Position numbers and translations under genes: made by a program
The notes under the pieces: generated by a model
What the model was told of the DNA's origin: nothing
What the model saw: only the letters and a program-made list of their open reading frames with translations
The model's database searches: none
Assembly (NCBI GenBank): GCA_963717945.1
Contig: CAVQXT010000007.1
Coordinates: forward strand, 806,001 to 870,000
Length of the DNA: 64,000 nucleotides
Direction: 5' to 3'
From: FEN-299 sp963717945
GTDB taxonomy: Bacteria; Acidobacteriota; Vicinamibacteria; Vicinamibacterales; Fen-181
Shown here: piece after piece, positions 51,689 to 60,158 of the stretch
Layout of the letters: each line of letters opens with the position of its first letter
How positions within the stretch are numbered: position 1 is the stretch's first letter

Positions 51689-52869
51689 CGGGCCTTTCCG
51701 TTCCGCCCGGTGACCGGGACCTTGACCGTCATCCGGCGCCCCTCCCGCAGGACCTCGATCGTCGCGGAAGTGCCGATCGTCGTGTCGGAGAGGAGCTTGA
51801 CGAACGTCTCGCCGGTGTCCACCCGCCGGCCGTTGAAGGAGACGATCACGTCGCCGGGCTGGATGCCGGCCCGGTAGGCCGACGACGTGCGCGACATGCC
51901 GACGACGACCGCGCCCTGCACCGGGGTCGTGTACCCGAGTTGGGCGCCGATCTCCGGGGTCATCGTCCGCACGTTGACCGCGCCGATCGACCCGCGCCGC
52001 ACCTCGCCGTACTTGATCAGGTCGTCGGCGATGCGGCGGGCGAGGTTGCTCGACACGGCGAAGCCCACGCCCTGCGAGCCGCCCGACTCGCTCATGATGG
52101 CGGTGTTGATCCCGACGACTTCGCCGCGCGCATCCACGAGGCCGCCGCCGGAGTTGCCGCGATTGATCGGGGCATCGGTCTGGATGAAGTCCTCGTAGTC
52201 GGCCAGGCCCATCCCGGTGCGGCCGAGCGCGCTGACGATCCCGAGGGTGACGGTCTGGTTGAGGGCGAACGGGCTGCCGATGGCGAGCACCCACTGGCCG
52301 ACCTTGAGCTTCGAGGAGTCGCCCCAGGGCAGCACGGAGAGGTTCTGCGCGTCGATCTTCACGACGGCGATGTCGGTCATCGGGTCGCGCCCCACGATGT
52401 GCCCCTTGACTTCGCGCTTGTTGGGCAGGCCGGCCGTGATCTCGCGGACGTTTCCGGCCACCACGTGGTTGTTGGTCACGACGTAGCCGTCGGGCGAGAT
52501 GATCACGCCGGAGCCGAGGCTCGCCTCCTGCTCGAGCCGAGACCCGAACCAGTCCTCCTCGTTGCCGAAGAACTGCCGGAAGAACGGGTCGTTGGCGAAG
52601 GGGGAGTTCGAGGTCTGCACCACCGAGATCGCCGAGATGTTGACGATGCCGGTGACGGCGCGGCCGGCCACGTCGCTGAAGTCGGGCAGCGGGGCGCTCG
52701 TCGGCGCCATCGGATGGGCCGCCACCGCCTCGGTGGTCGCCGCGGCCGGCTTTCGCGGCGGCTGCGCGGCGAGTCCCTCGCTCGCCGTCCGGAGCCGGCT
52801 CGTCAGGACGAGGCCGGAGAGGAAGCCGGCCAGGACCAGCACGAGCCCCACCGTCGTTCTCTTGAACAT
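51685..52869 (-). CDS. HtrA/DegP-type periplasmic serine protease
   Basis: A 394-residue S1C protease with an N-terminal membrane anchor/signal, the triad His135 (VTNNHVVAG), Asp166 (DPMTDIAVVKID) and Ser240 (INRGNSGGGLVDA), and a single PDZ domain (about residues 300-385, AYRAGIQPGDVIVSFNGRRV). The single PDZ fits DegS or HtrA-like rather than DegP with two. It degrades or refolds damaged envelope proteins. The ATG at MFKRTT is chosen because it opens the signal anchor. The M1 peptidase gene follows with a 4-nt overlap. Confidence 0.93.
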   Translation of the reverse strand: MFKRTTVGLVLVLAGFLSGLVLTSRLRTASEGLAAQPPRKPAAATTEAVAAHPMAPTSAPLPDFSDVAGRAVTGIVNISAISVVQTSNSPFANDPFFRQFFGNEEDWFGSRLEQEASLGSGVIISPDGYVVTNNHVVAGNVREITAGLPNKREVKGHIVGRDPMTDIAVVKIDAQNLSVLPWGDSSKLKVGQWVLAIGSPFALNQTVTLGIVSALGRTGMGLADYEDFIQTDAPINRGNSGGGLVDARGEVVGINTAIMSESGGSQGVGFAVSSNLARRIADDLIKYGEVRRGSIGAVNVRTMTPEIGAQLGYTTPVQGAVVVGMSRTSSAYRAGIQPGDVIVSFNGRRVDTGETFVKLLSDTTIGTSATIEVLREGRRMTVKVPVTGRNGKAR

Positions 52870-52969
52870 GGATGTTCCTCTCGTGTATCCACTTAGACTA
52901 CACCAGGGGCGGATGGGATGGGCCGGACGAGGGTCTTCGAATCGTGCGATCTTGCGAAGTTGCCGTGTT

Positions 52970-53026
52970 GTGTGGCGCGAGCCTCCTGGCTCGCGGAGTC
53001 GGCCGGCCAGGAGGCCGGCCCCACAC
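52970..53026. repeat. Bipartite palindromic repeat (AGGA/TCCT-loop type)
   Basis: Two perfect 8-bp hairpins, CGCGAGCC with loop TCCT, and GGCCGGCC with loop AGGA, bracketed by GTGTGG and CCACAC. The loops are complementary, so the halves can also pair with each other. Relatives are at 42673 and inside uvrA. Confidence 0.75.
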
Positions 53027-53085
53027 ATTGCGGGCCCCGTCCTGATGTTTGTGTAGGGCCTTGAGATCCGCCATCGTGGGAGACG

Positions 53086-53484
53086 TCAGCCGATCTCGAC
53101 CTGGCGGCGGTCCGAGCGCTTGGGGACCGTGACGGTGAGGACGCCGTTCTCGAGGTCGGCGGTGATGCCCGACGCGTCGACGGCGTGCGGCAGGACGAAC
53201 GCGCGGGCGAAGCGGCCGTGGCCGCGCTCGACGCGCTCGAAGCGCACCGAGGCCATCTCGCCCGCCTGGCGCTCGCCGCGCAGCGTGAGCTTGCCGTCCT
53301 GGATCTGGATCTGGAGGTCTTCCCGGGAGAGCCCGGCCACCTCGGCCGTCACGACGTACCGATCCTCGGTCTCGTAGATGTCCACCGGCGGCGTCCAGCC
53401 GGCCTCGTCGGTGCCGGACAGGCGGTGGATGCGCTCCTGGAGCGCCAGCAGGTCCTGCAGCGGATCCCAGCGGGTGAAGGCCAC
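53086..53484 (-). CDS. Hsp20 / alpha-crystallin small heat-shock protein
   Basis: A 132-residue Hsp20 with the alpha-crystallin domain (VDIYETEDRYVVTAEVAGLS, LTLRGERQAGE, FARAFVLPHAVDASGITADL) and terminal VPKRSDRRQVEIG carrying an I-x-I/V-like VEI. It is a holdase chaperone. It starts at a GTG with AGGA 6 nt upstream; longer upstream frames are out of family. It stands next to HtrA, consistent with a protein-quality theme, and is divergent from efp. Confidence 0.9.
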   Translation of the reverse strand: MAFTRWDPLQDLLALQERIHRLSGTDEAGWTPPVDIYETEDRYVVTAEVAGLSREDLQIQIQDGKLTLRGERQAGEMASVRFERVERGHGRFARAFVLPHAVDASGITADLENGVLTVTVPKRSDRRQVEIG

Positions 53485-53645
53485 AAGCCATCCTAGCACG
53501 GCCGGCGGCGAGGGGGAATCGCTGTGATAAAATGCGCGATTGTCTCCTGCGGCATGAAGACGGCGTGGGTTCGAGCCGCCGATCGGCCCGCCTCGAGGTT
53601 TCTGCCGGGTTCGAATTTCTCCAGTTCCACACGCCAGGTGAGGCC

Positions 53646-54200
53646 ATGCAAGCGACACGACTTCGGAAGGGAATGCTCATCAAGATGGGGGAGGACCTGT
53701 TCCGGGTTCTCGAGCTGCAGCACGTCACGCCGGGGAACCTGCGCGGGTTCGTCCGCGTCAAGTTGCGCAACATCCGCACCGGCGCGCTCGCGGACCAGAA
53801 GCTGCGGTCGGAGGACGAAGTCGACCGCGCGACGCTCGACGAGAAGTCGATGCAGTACCTCTATCACGACGGCTCGGCGTACCACTTCATGGACACGGCC
53901 ACCTACGAGCAGATCGCGCTGACCGACGAGGTGCTCGGCGACGCGATGCAGTACATGGTGGCCGAGTCGGTGATCGAGATGGAGTTCTACGGCAGCGAGC
54001 CGGTGGGGATCGAGCTGCCGCAGACGGTCGATCTGACGGTGGTGGAGACGACGCCCGCCATCAAGGGATCGACGGCGAGCGCGCAGCTCAAGCCGGCGAA
54101 GCTCGAGACGGGGCTGGTCGTGCAGGTCCCCCCGTTCATCAACCAGGGCGACCGCGTCCGGGTGAACACCGAGACCGGCGAGTATCAATCCCGGGCGTAG
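53646..54200 (+). CDS. efp: Translation elongation factor P
   Basis: A 184-residue EF-P with the three OB-like domains and the family end YHFMDTATYEQIAL, GDAMQYMVAESVIEM and GSTASAQLKPAKLETGL. EF-P relieves stalling at polyproline. The loop that reaches the peptidyl-transferase centre reads TPGNLRGFV: Asn31 stands where E. coli has modified Lys34 (PGKGQAF) and pseudomonads Arg. Neither EpmA/EpmB nor EarP is visible, so it may act unmodified. A -10-like TAAAAT with extended TGTGA lies about 115 nt upstream. Confidence 0.95.
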   Translation: MQATRLRKGMLIKMGEDLFRVLELQHVTPGNLRGFVRVKLRNIRTGALADQKLRSEDEVDRATLDEKSMQYLYHDGSAYHFMDTATYEQIALTDEVLGDAMQYMVAESVIEMEFYGSEPVGIELPQTVDLTVVETTPAIKGSTASAQLKPAKLETGLVVQVPPFINQGDRVRVNTETGEYQSRA

Positions 54201-54240
54201 CCGGGCAGGCATCATGGCCGGGCGGAGCCCGGAGGGCATC

Positions 54241-54825
54241 ATGGACGTACCGCGCTCGCAGCAGGCCGGCTGGATCGAGGTGATCACCGGCAGCATGTTC
54301 AGCGGGAAGAGCGAGGAGCTGATCCGCCGCCTTCGGCGCGCGCAGATCGCGCGGCAGAAGGTGCAGATCTTCAAGCCGGCCTTCGACACCCGCTTCGGCG
54401 ACCATCACATCGTCTCGCACAGCGACATGCGGATCGCGTCGGAGAACGTGGCCAGCTCGAAGGCGCTGCTGACCGAGGTGGACCCGGACGCCGAGGTGGT
54501 GGGGATCGACGAGGGGCAGTTCTTCGACGCCGACCTGCCCGCCGTGTGCAACGAGCTGGCGAACCGGGGCAAGCGCGTGATCGTCGCCGGCCTCGACCAG
54601 GACTACCTGGGCAAGCCGTTCGAGCCGATGCCGCAGCTGCTGGCGATCGCCGAGTACATCACCAAGACGCTCGCGATCTGCATGGTGTGCGGCAACCCGG
54701 CCAACCACACCCAGCGGCTCGTGGCGAGCCAGGACCGCGTCCTGCTCGGCGCGCAGGGGACTTACGAGGCCCGCTGCCGCCGCTGCTTCGACCCGACGCT
54801 CGCCGGGGCGCCCGAGCCCCGCTGA
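54241..54825 (+). CDS. tdk: Thymidine kinase
   Basis: A 194-residue type II thymidine kinase. P-loop GSMFSGKS (residues 17-24), the DEGQFF loop, and a zinc site formed by CMVCGNPANHTQRL and CRRC. It phosphorylates thymidine with ATP in the salvage pathway. The start is set by GGAGG 5 nt before the ATG; an in-frame upstream codon has no such signal. It sits 40 nt after efp, probably in the same transcript. Confidence 0.95.
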   Translation: MDVPRSQQAGWIEVITGSMFSGKSEELIRRLRRAQIARQKVQIFKPAFDTRFGDHHIVSHSDMRIASENVASSKALLTEVDPDAEVVGIDEGQFFDADLPAVCNELANRGKRVIVAGLDQDYLGKPFEPMPQLLAIAEYITKTLAICMVCGNPANHTQRLVASQDRVLLGAQGTYEARCRRCFDPTLAGAPEPR

Positions 54826-54838
54826 GGACCGCCGGCCC

Positions 54839-55384
54839 ATGGCGTGGCTGCTGCTCATCTTCGGCGTCGGGTTCCTCGCGGCCGACCTCGCCGGCCTCGC
54901 CGAGCAGGTGCGCTACTGGCGCCGCCGCCGCACGGCCCTGCTGACGTGGCCGGGCCGGCGGCCGCCGCTCTTCCAGATGCAGGTCGCCATCGGCGTGGCG
55001 CTCGGCCTGCTGCTCGCCTACGACCTGCTGCTGAGGCCCGGCGCGGCCGAGCAGACGTTCGGCGTCGGCATGATGTTCGTCTACTACGCGGGCGTCCTCC
55101 CCGCGTCGGCGCGGATCAAGCGCGGGTTCTACCGGGACGGCGTGTGGAGCGACCGCCGGTTCGTGCGCTACTCGCGCATCGGCGCGATCAGCTGGCACGA
55201 CGAGGCCGAGCCGGTCCTGCTGCTCGCGGCCCGGCGCGGGCGCACGGCGGCGCGGCTGGCCGTCCCCGGCCCCATGCTGGGCGCGGTCCGCCGGCTCCTC
55301 CGCGACCTGATCGGGCGCCGCGACATCGACCTGGCCGATGCGGGCCTCGCCCTCGGCCTGCGCGACGAGCGGGACGACGCGTAG
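54839..55384 (+). CDS. Membrane protein with C-terminal PH-like domain
   Basis: A 181-residue protein with three predicted membrane helices (MAWLLLIFGVGFLAADLAGL, MQVAIGVALGLLLAYDLLL, FGVGMMFVYYAGVLPASA) and a C-terminal soluble part (GVWSDRRFVRYSRIGAISWH) resembling a small PH-like fold of DUF5673-type proteins. It starts 13 nt after tdk. Function unknown. Confidence 0.72.
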   Translation: MAWLLLIFGVGFLAADLAGLAEQVRYWRRRRTALLTWPGRRPPLFQMQVAIGVALGLLLAYDLLLRPGAAEQTFGVGMMFVYYAGVLPASARIKRGFYRDGVWSDRRFVRYSRIGAISWHDEAEPVLLLAARRGRTAARLAVPGPMLGAVRRLLRDLIGRRDIDLADAGLALGLRDERDDA

Positions 55385-55402
55385 CCGGCTGCAGCCCGGT
55401 AT

Positions 55403-56176
55403 CTACCGTCCGAGAATCCACCCGATCATGCCGCGGCCGCCGGCGATCGGATCGCCGATCCAGTCGGGGGGCACCAGCCAGACAAACGCGAGGATGGCCA
55501 CGACCCAGAGGTCGTACTGCCACGTCGCGCGCTCGTCGGTCCAGAAGAACGCCCGCCAGAGCACGTGCAGCACCAGCGGCTTCCGGCTCTCCTTGATCCC
55601 CTTCAGCTCGCGCCAGGTGAAGTAGATCCGATCGGCGACAGTGACGATCGACAGGACGAGGATGACCCAGACCACGCCGGCCATCCGGTTGGTGAAGGCG
55701 CCGATCATGATGAGGACGATCCGCTCGGGCCGCTCCATGAAGCCGACCTTGCACTTCGGGATGATCGACTCGGCGCGGGCGCGCGTGTAGCTGGTCATCA
55801 CCGAGAACATCATCGCCAGCGCGGTGATGATGACGTAGTCGGTGCTGGCGTGCTTGGTGTAGAGGTAGATGAGGCCGATGAACAGCGTGATGTCCGAGAA
55901 GCGGTCCATCACCGAGTCCCAGAACCCGCCGAACAGCGTCTCGCGCTGCCGCGCGCGCGCCACCTTCCCGTCGATGTAGTCGAAGATGTTCGCGGCCAGC
56001 ATGACGAACCCGGCCGTCCAGAACCGCTCGGTGCCGAGCAGCCAGGCGCCGGTGATGTTGACCACCACCCCGGTGAAGGTGAGGACGTTGGGCGAGATGC
56101 GGAGCGCCACGCACGTGGCGATGATCGCGCGGAGCGGGGCGTTGCAGACCCTGCCGACGACGCCTGTGAAGGTCAT
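55403..56176 (-). CDS. CDP-alcohol phosphatidyltransferase
   Basis: A 257-residue polytopic enzyme with the exact CDP-alcohol motif D-G-x2-A-R-x8-G-x3-D-x3-D in FDYIDGKVARARQRETLFGG and the following DSVMD. These enzymes attach CDP-diacylglycerol to an alcohol such as glycerol-3-phosphate or inositol. The loop and the long C-terminus do not clearly fit PgsA, PssA or a phosphatidylinositol synthase, so the head group is open. The ATG at 56176 is chosen as the start of the first helix region. It is convergent with the membrane-protein gene and divergent from uvrC. Confidence 0.9.
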   Translation of the reverse strand: MTFTGVVGRVCNAPLRAIIATCVALRISPNVLTFTGVVVNITGAWLLGTERFWTAGFVMLAANIFDYIDGKVARARQRETLFGGFWDSVMDRFSDITLFIGLIYLYTKHASTDYVIITALAMMFSVMTSYTRARAESIIPKCKVGFMERPERIVLIMIGAFTNRMAGVVWVILVLSIVTVADRIYFTWRELKGIKESRKPLVLHVLWRAFFWTDERATWQYDLWVVAILAFVWLVPPDWIGDPIAGGRGMIGWILGR

Positions 56177-56223
56177 GGGAGGCTCAGGCTCCAGGCCGGT
56201 GCCGACCGGCCGCGCACGGGCGG

Positions 56224-56229
56224 TATAAT
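56224..56229 (+). promoter_or_regulatory. Possible -10 box of uvrC
   Basis: A perfect TATAAT 44 nt upstream of the uvrC start. No good -35 box is visible at the expected spacing. Confidence 0.4.
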
Positions 56230-56272
56230 CGACCGTCGGCCGAGTTGCGCGATAAACGCAACATGGTAGCCC

Positions 56273-58174
56273 ATGCCAATCGGTGATCTCAAGAGCCAGA
56301 TCGATCGCCTGCCCGAGCAGCCCGGCGTCTACCTCTATGGGAACGCCGCCGGGGAGACGATCTACGTCGGCAAGGCCCGCTCGCTGCGCGACCGCGTGCG
56401 GAGCTACCTCGCCGCCCGCGGCACGACCGCGAAGACGGATGCCCTGCTCGACGAAGCGGCCTCGCTCGAGGTCATCGTCACCGACTCGGTGGTCGAGGCG
56501 CTGGCCCTCGAGAACAACCTCATCAAGCAGCGGCTGCCGAAATATAACATCCTGCTGCGGGATGACAAGAACTATCCGTACCTGCGGCTGACGACCAGCG
56601 AGCCGTTCCCCCGCGTGCTCGTCGCCCGGAGCGTCGAGCGCAACGGCGACGCCTACTTCGGGCCGTTCGTGCAGGGCGGCCTGGCGCGCCGCCTGACGCT
56701 GCTCAGCCACCGGGTGTTCGGCCTCAGGTCGTGCAACGAGATCATCGACGGCCACCGCGGCCGCCCGTGCCTCGAGTACGACATCAAGCGCTGCCTGGCC
56801 CCGTGCGTGGACTCGATCTGCAGCCAGGCGGAGTACGCCCGCGCCGTCCAGGACGCCCGGCTGTTTCTCGAGGGGCGCACCGACGAGCTGCTCGACACGT
56901 TCAACCGGCGAATGGCCGAGGCGGCGGCCGAGGAACGGTTCGAACAGGCGGCGCTGCTGCGCGACGCCGGGCAGATGGTCCAGGCGATCCACGACCGTCA
57001 GCAGAAGATGGCGTCGACCGGGCTCGGCGACCGCGACGTGTTCGCCGTCAAGGTCGGTCCTGCCGGCGCCGCGATCCAGGTCTTCGAGGTCCGCCGCGGG
57101 CGCGTCGTCGAGCGCGTGCAGCTCTTCGCCGCCGAAGCGCTTGCCACGACCGCCGAGGTGCTGCAGGCTGCGCTGCAGCAGTTCTACGCCGACCGCGAGG
57201 CCCCGCCGGAGATCCACCTGCCGGTCGATCTGCCCGAGGCCGACGCCACCGGGGCGTGGCTGACGGCGCGCGCCGGACGCCGCGTCCGGCTCCTGGTGCC
57301 GAAGCGCGGGGAGAAGCGGGGGCTGGTCGACCTGGCGGCTCGCAACGCGGAGCAGGCCTACCAGTCGCGCTTCAACCGCGAGGGCGCGGCGCACCACGAG
57401 GGGCTCGACACGCTGCGCCTCGTCCTGGGACTGCCGGGCCTGCCGAGGCGGATCGAGTGCTTCGACATCTCGACCATCCAGGGAAGCGAGACGGTCGCGT
57501 CGATGGTGGTGTGCGAGGACGGACGGATGCGCAAGGGCGAATACCGGAAGTACCGGATCAGGGACGAGGGACGAGGGACGAGGGACGAGGGACGCCAGTC
57601 CGCAACAGCCCGGAGGGCGGCGGCGGAAGGGCCGAACGCCGAAGGCCGAACGCCGAAGGCCGAGAGCCGGTATCTCGACGACTTCGCCGCGATGAGCCAG
57701 GTGGTGGGCCGGCGCTACCGGCGGCTGCTCGAGGGAGGTGGCCCGTTCCCGGACCTGGTGGTCATCGACGGCGGAAAGGGCCAACTGTCGGCCGCCTATG
57801 CGGCGCTCGAGCAGCTGGGGCTGGCGAACCTGGTGGCGGTGGGGCTGGCGAAGAAGGAAGAGCTCGTGTTCACCCGCGCCAGCGACGAGCCGCTGGCGCT
57901 CGATCGCGCGAGCCCGGCGCTGCTCTTGTTGCAGCAGCTACGCGACGAGGCCCACCGGTTCGCCGTGACGTTCCACCGGCACGCCCGGCGGATGCGGGAC
58001 CTCCGGTCCGAGCTGGACGACATCGCCGGCGTCGGGCCGGGCCGGCGGCGGACGCTGCTCACCACGTTCGGCAGCGTCGCGGGGGTGCGGCGGGCCACGC
58101 GGGAAGAGCTCACCGCCGCGGTCGGCGCCGCCGCGGCTGACGCCGTGCTCGCGCATTTCGCGGCGGTCCGCTGA
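56273..58174 (+). CDS. uvrC: Excinuclease ABC subunit C
   Basis: A 633-residue UvrC. Parts in order are the GIY-YIG nuclease (PGVYLYGNAAGETIYVGKAR), a Cys-rich linker, the UVR motif (FEQAALLRDAGQMVQ), the RNase H-like nuclease (CFDISTIQGSETVASMVV, and VVIDGGKGQLSAA) and a C-terminal helix-hairpin-helix pair (DIAGVGPGRRRTLLTTFG). UvrC makes both incisions in nucleotide excision repair. About 38 residues inserted near 430-467 (IRDEGRGTRDEGRQS and onward) split the second nuclease domain between two catalytic blocks. The DNA there is word-like repeat. The reading frame is kept, so the protein is probably tolerant of the insertion. Confidence 0.95.
   Translation: MPIGDLKSQIDRLPEQPGVYLYGNAAGETIYVGKARSLRDRVRSYLAARGTTAKTDALLDEAASLEVIVTDSVVEALALENNLIKQRLPKYNILLRDDKNYPYLRLTTSEPFPRVLVARSVERNGDAYFGPFVQGGLARRLTLLSHRVFGLRSCNEIIDGHRGRPCLEYDIKRCLAPCVDSICSQAEYARAVQDARLFLEGRTDELLDTFNRRMAEAAAEERFEQAALLRDAGQMVQAIHDRQQKMASTGLGDRDVFAVKVGPAGAAIQVFEVRRGRVVERVQLFAAEALATTAEVLQAALQQFYADREAPPEIHLPVDLPEADATGAWLTARAGRRVRLLVPKRGEKRGLVDLAARNAEQAYQSRFNREGAAHHEGLDTLRLVLGLPGLPRRIECFDISTIQGSETVASMVVCEDGRMRKGEYRKYRIRDEGRGTRDEGRQSATARRAAAEGPNAEGRTPKAESRYLDDFAAMSQVVGRRYRRLLEGGGPFPDLVVIDGGKGQLSAAYAALEQLGLANLVAVGLAKKEELVFTRASDEPLALDRASPALLLLQQLRDEAHRFAVTFHRHARRMRDLRSELDDIAGVGPGRRRTLLTTFGSVAGVRRATREELTAAVGAAAADAVLAHFAAVR
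57561..57672 (+). repeat. Word-like repeat inserted in frame in uvrC
   Basis: GGGACGA repeats four times, followed after 30 nt by repeated GCCGAACGCCGAAG units. The style matches intergenic arrays elsewhere in the window. The length keeps the uvrC frame. Confidence 0.7.
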
Positions 58175-58181
58175 GAGAACG

Positions 58182-58277
58182 GCTCTCGGCTCTTGGCTCT
58201 GGGCCCTCGGCGCTGTCCGGCTCTCGGCCGAAAGCCAGACGCCGCCAAGAGCCCAGGGCCGAGAGCCCAGAGCCGTC
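58182..58277. repeat. Word-like repeat (CTCTCGGCTCTTGG type)
   Basis: Inverted copies of GGCTCTCGGCTCTTGGCTCT and AGAGCCCAGGGCCGAGAGCC type units fill the gap after uvrC and could form a long hairpin serving as a terminator. Confidence 0.6.
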
Positions 58278-58320
58278 TTTTGACACTCCGAGCAGGTGGA
58301 TGCTAGCCTGATTGGCTTCC

Positions 58321-58959
58321 GTGGACATCAATTTCGGACAGGTCGTCATTTCGTTTCTGGTGCTGGTGTTCTCCCTGACGGTGCACGAATCCGCGCACGC
58401 GTGGGCGGCGGACCGCCTCGGAGACCCGACGGCCCGCGCCCTCGGCCGGATCTCGCTCAACCCGCTCGTCCACGCCGACCCGATCGGCACGCTGTTGTTC
58501 CCGCTGATCGGCTTGCTGACGCACGCCCCGATCATCGGCTGGGCGAAGCCGGTGCCGGTGGCCACGTGGCGGTTCGCCCGGCCGCGGCGCGACTACCTGC
58601 TGGTCGCGGCCGCCGGGCCGGCCAGCAACCTGGGGATGGCGCTGGCGGCGGCCGTGCTGCTGCGCCTGCTGCCCGCGCCGGCTCCGGCGGCCGCCGGCGT
58701 CGGCCTGCTCGAGCCGATCGGGGTCTTCGTCTACGCCGTGCTCGTGGTCAACCTTCTCCTGGCGATCTTCAACATGCTGCCGATCCCGCCGCTCGACGGC
58801 GGGACGGTGCTGGCCGGCCTGCTGCCCGAGCGTGTCGCGGCCGGCTTCGATCGCCTTCGCCCGTACGGATTCGTGCTGCTCTACGCGCTGATGTTCTCCG
58901 GAGGTTTCAGCCTCGTGGTAGGCATCCCATACCGGTTCATGCTGTCGTGGCTCATATGA
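58321..58959 (+). CDS. M50-family site-2-type zinc metalloprotease
   Basis: A 212-residue membrane protease. The zinc motif HESAH is in the first helix (SLTVHESAHAWAADRLGD), and the second motif is in NMLPIPPLDGGTVLAG (the N-P-D-G element). It lacks the PDZ domain of RseP, so it resembles small YwhC-like members that cleave membrane substrates within the bilayer. The GTG start is preferred to a TTG three codons upstream. Its stop overlaps the trpS start (ATGA). Confidence 0.9.
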   Translation: MDINFGQVVISFLVLVFSLTVHESAHAWAADRLGDPTARALGRISLNPLVHADPIGTLLFPLIGLLTHAPIIGWAKPVPVATWRFARPRRDYLLVAAAGPASNLGMALAAAVLLRLLPAPAPAAAGVGLLEPIGVFVYAVLVVNLLLAIFNMLPIPPLDGGTVLAGLLPERVAAGFDRLRPYGFVLLYALMFSGGFSLVVGIPYRFMLSWLI

Positions 58960-59990
58960 AACCTCGCGTCGTCTCGGGCATGCGCCCGACGGGTCGGCTG
59001 CACCTCGGTCATCTGGCGGGCGCGCTCAGGAACTGGGCGACGCTCCAGGACCAATACGACTGCTTCTACTTCGTCGCCGACTGGCACGCGCTGACGAGCG
59101 AATACGCCGACACGGCGGCGCTCGTCGAGAACGCGTACGACAACGTGGCCGACTGGATCGCCGCCGGCCTCGACCCCGAGCGGTCGACGCTGTTCGTCCA
59201 GTCGCTCGTGCCCGAGCACGCCGAGCTGTACCTGCTGCTGTCGATGGTGGTCCCGATCCCCTGGCTCGAGCGGGTGCCGACCTACAAGGAACAGCGCGAG
59301 CAGTTGTCGGACAAGGACCTGTCGACGATCGGCTTCCTGGGCTACCCGCTGCTGCAGACGGCCGACGTGGCCATGTACGACGCCTCCTACGTCCCGGTGG
59401 GCGAGGACCAGGTGCCGCACCTCGAGCTGTCGCGCGAGGTGGTTCGCCGCTTCAACAACTTCTACCGCGGAACGCCCGGCGTCCCAGGCGGCGAGGCGCT
59501 CGTCAAGCCGGTACTGGTCGAGCCGCAGCCGCTGCTCACCTCGTTCGGCCGGCTGCCGGGCCTCGACAACCGGAAGATGAGCAAGAGCTACGGCAACGCC
59601 ATCGACCTCGCCGACGATGCCGAGGCGGTGCGCAAGAAGGTGATGAGCATGTACACGGATCCGAAGAGGATCCGGGCGGACATCCCGGGCACCGTCGAGG
59701 GGAACCCGGTCTTCCTGTATCACGACGCGTTCAACTCGAATCTCGAGGAGGTCGAGGACCTCAAGTCGCGCTACCGGCAGGGCAAGGTGGGCGACGTCGA
59801 GGTGAAGAAGAAGCTGGCCGCCGCGCTCAACGCCGTGCTCGAACCGATGCGCGAGCGGAGGGCGGAGGCGCTGGCGCACCCCGGCCGGATCCGCGAGCTG
59901 CTGTTCGAGGGCTCCGCGCGAGCCCGCACGGTCGCGCAGGGGACGATGGAGCGGGTCAGGGACGCGGTGAAGGTCAGATATCGGCCGTAG
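58956..59990 (+). CDS. trpS: Tryptophanyl-tRNA synthetase
   Basis: A 344-residue class I synthetase with the HIGH-type motif TGRLHLGHLAGALRNW and KMSKS in LDNRKMSKSYGNAIDL. The tryptophan-binding region is VADWHALTSEY. It charges tRNA-Trp. It is translationally coupled to the upstream protease by a 4-nt overlap; this pairing with an M50 protease is common. It is followed by repeats and the scp operon. Confidence 0.96.
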   Translation: MKPRVVSGMRPTGRLHLGHLAGALRNWATLQDQYDCFYFVADWHALTSEYADTAALVENAYDNVADWIAAGLDPERSTLFVQSLVPEHAELYLLLSMVVPIPWLERVPTYKEQREQLSDKDLSTIGFLGYPLLQTADVAMYDASYVPVGEDQVPHLELSREVVRRFNNFYRGTPGVPGGEALVKPVLVEPQPLLTSFGRLPGLDNRKMSKSYGNAIDLADDAEAVRKKVMSMYTDPKRIRADIPGTVEGNPVFLYHDAFNSNLEEVEDLKSRYRQGKVGDVEVKKKLAAALNAVLEPMRERRAEALAHPGRIRELLFEGSARARTVAQGTMERVRDAVKVRYRP

Positions 59991-60010
59991 GCCGTAGGCA
60001 GTAGGCAGCG

Positions 60011-60147
60011 GCGCACGGCTGAAGCCGTGCGGTATCTGATGCGGTGGGGAAGGGCTACAGGATCTTCAGATAGCGCAGGGCTTTGAGCCCTGCGCCGCGT
60101 AAGCCGTAAGGCGTAAGCCGCGAGGCGTCAGGCGTCAGGCGTAAGCC
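60011..60147. repeat. Palindromic and word-like repeat region
   Basis: GCACGGCT/AGCCGTGC (60013-60030) and GCGCAGGGCT, loop TTG, AGCCCTGCGC (60073-60095) form the same bipartite arrangement as 48425-48505. Word-like GTAAGCC/GTAAGGC units (60098-60147) follow, up to the scpA ribosome-binding site. Confidence 0.65.
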
Positions 60148-60158
60148 CGGTTGGAGTC

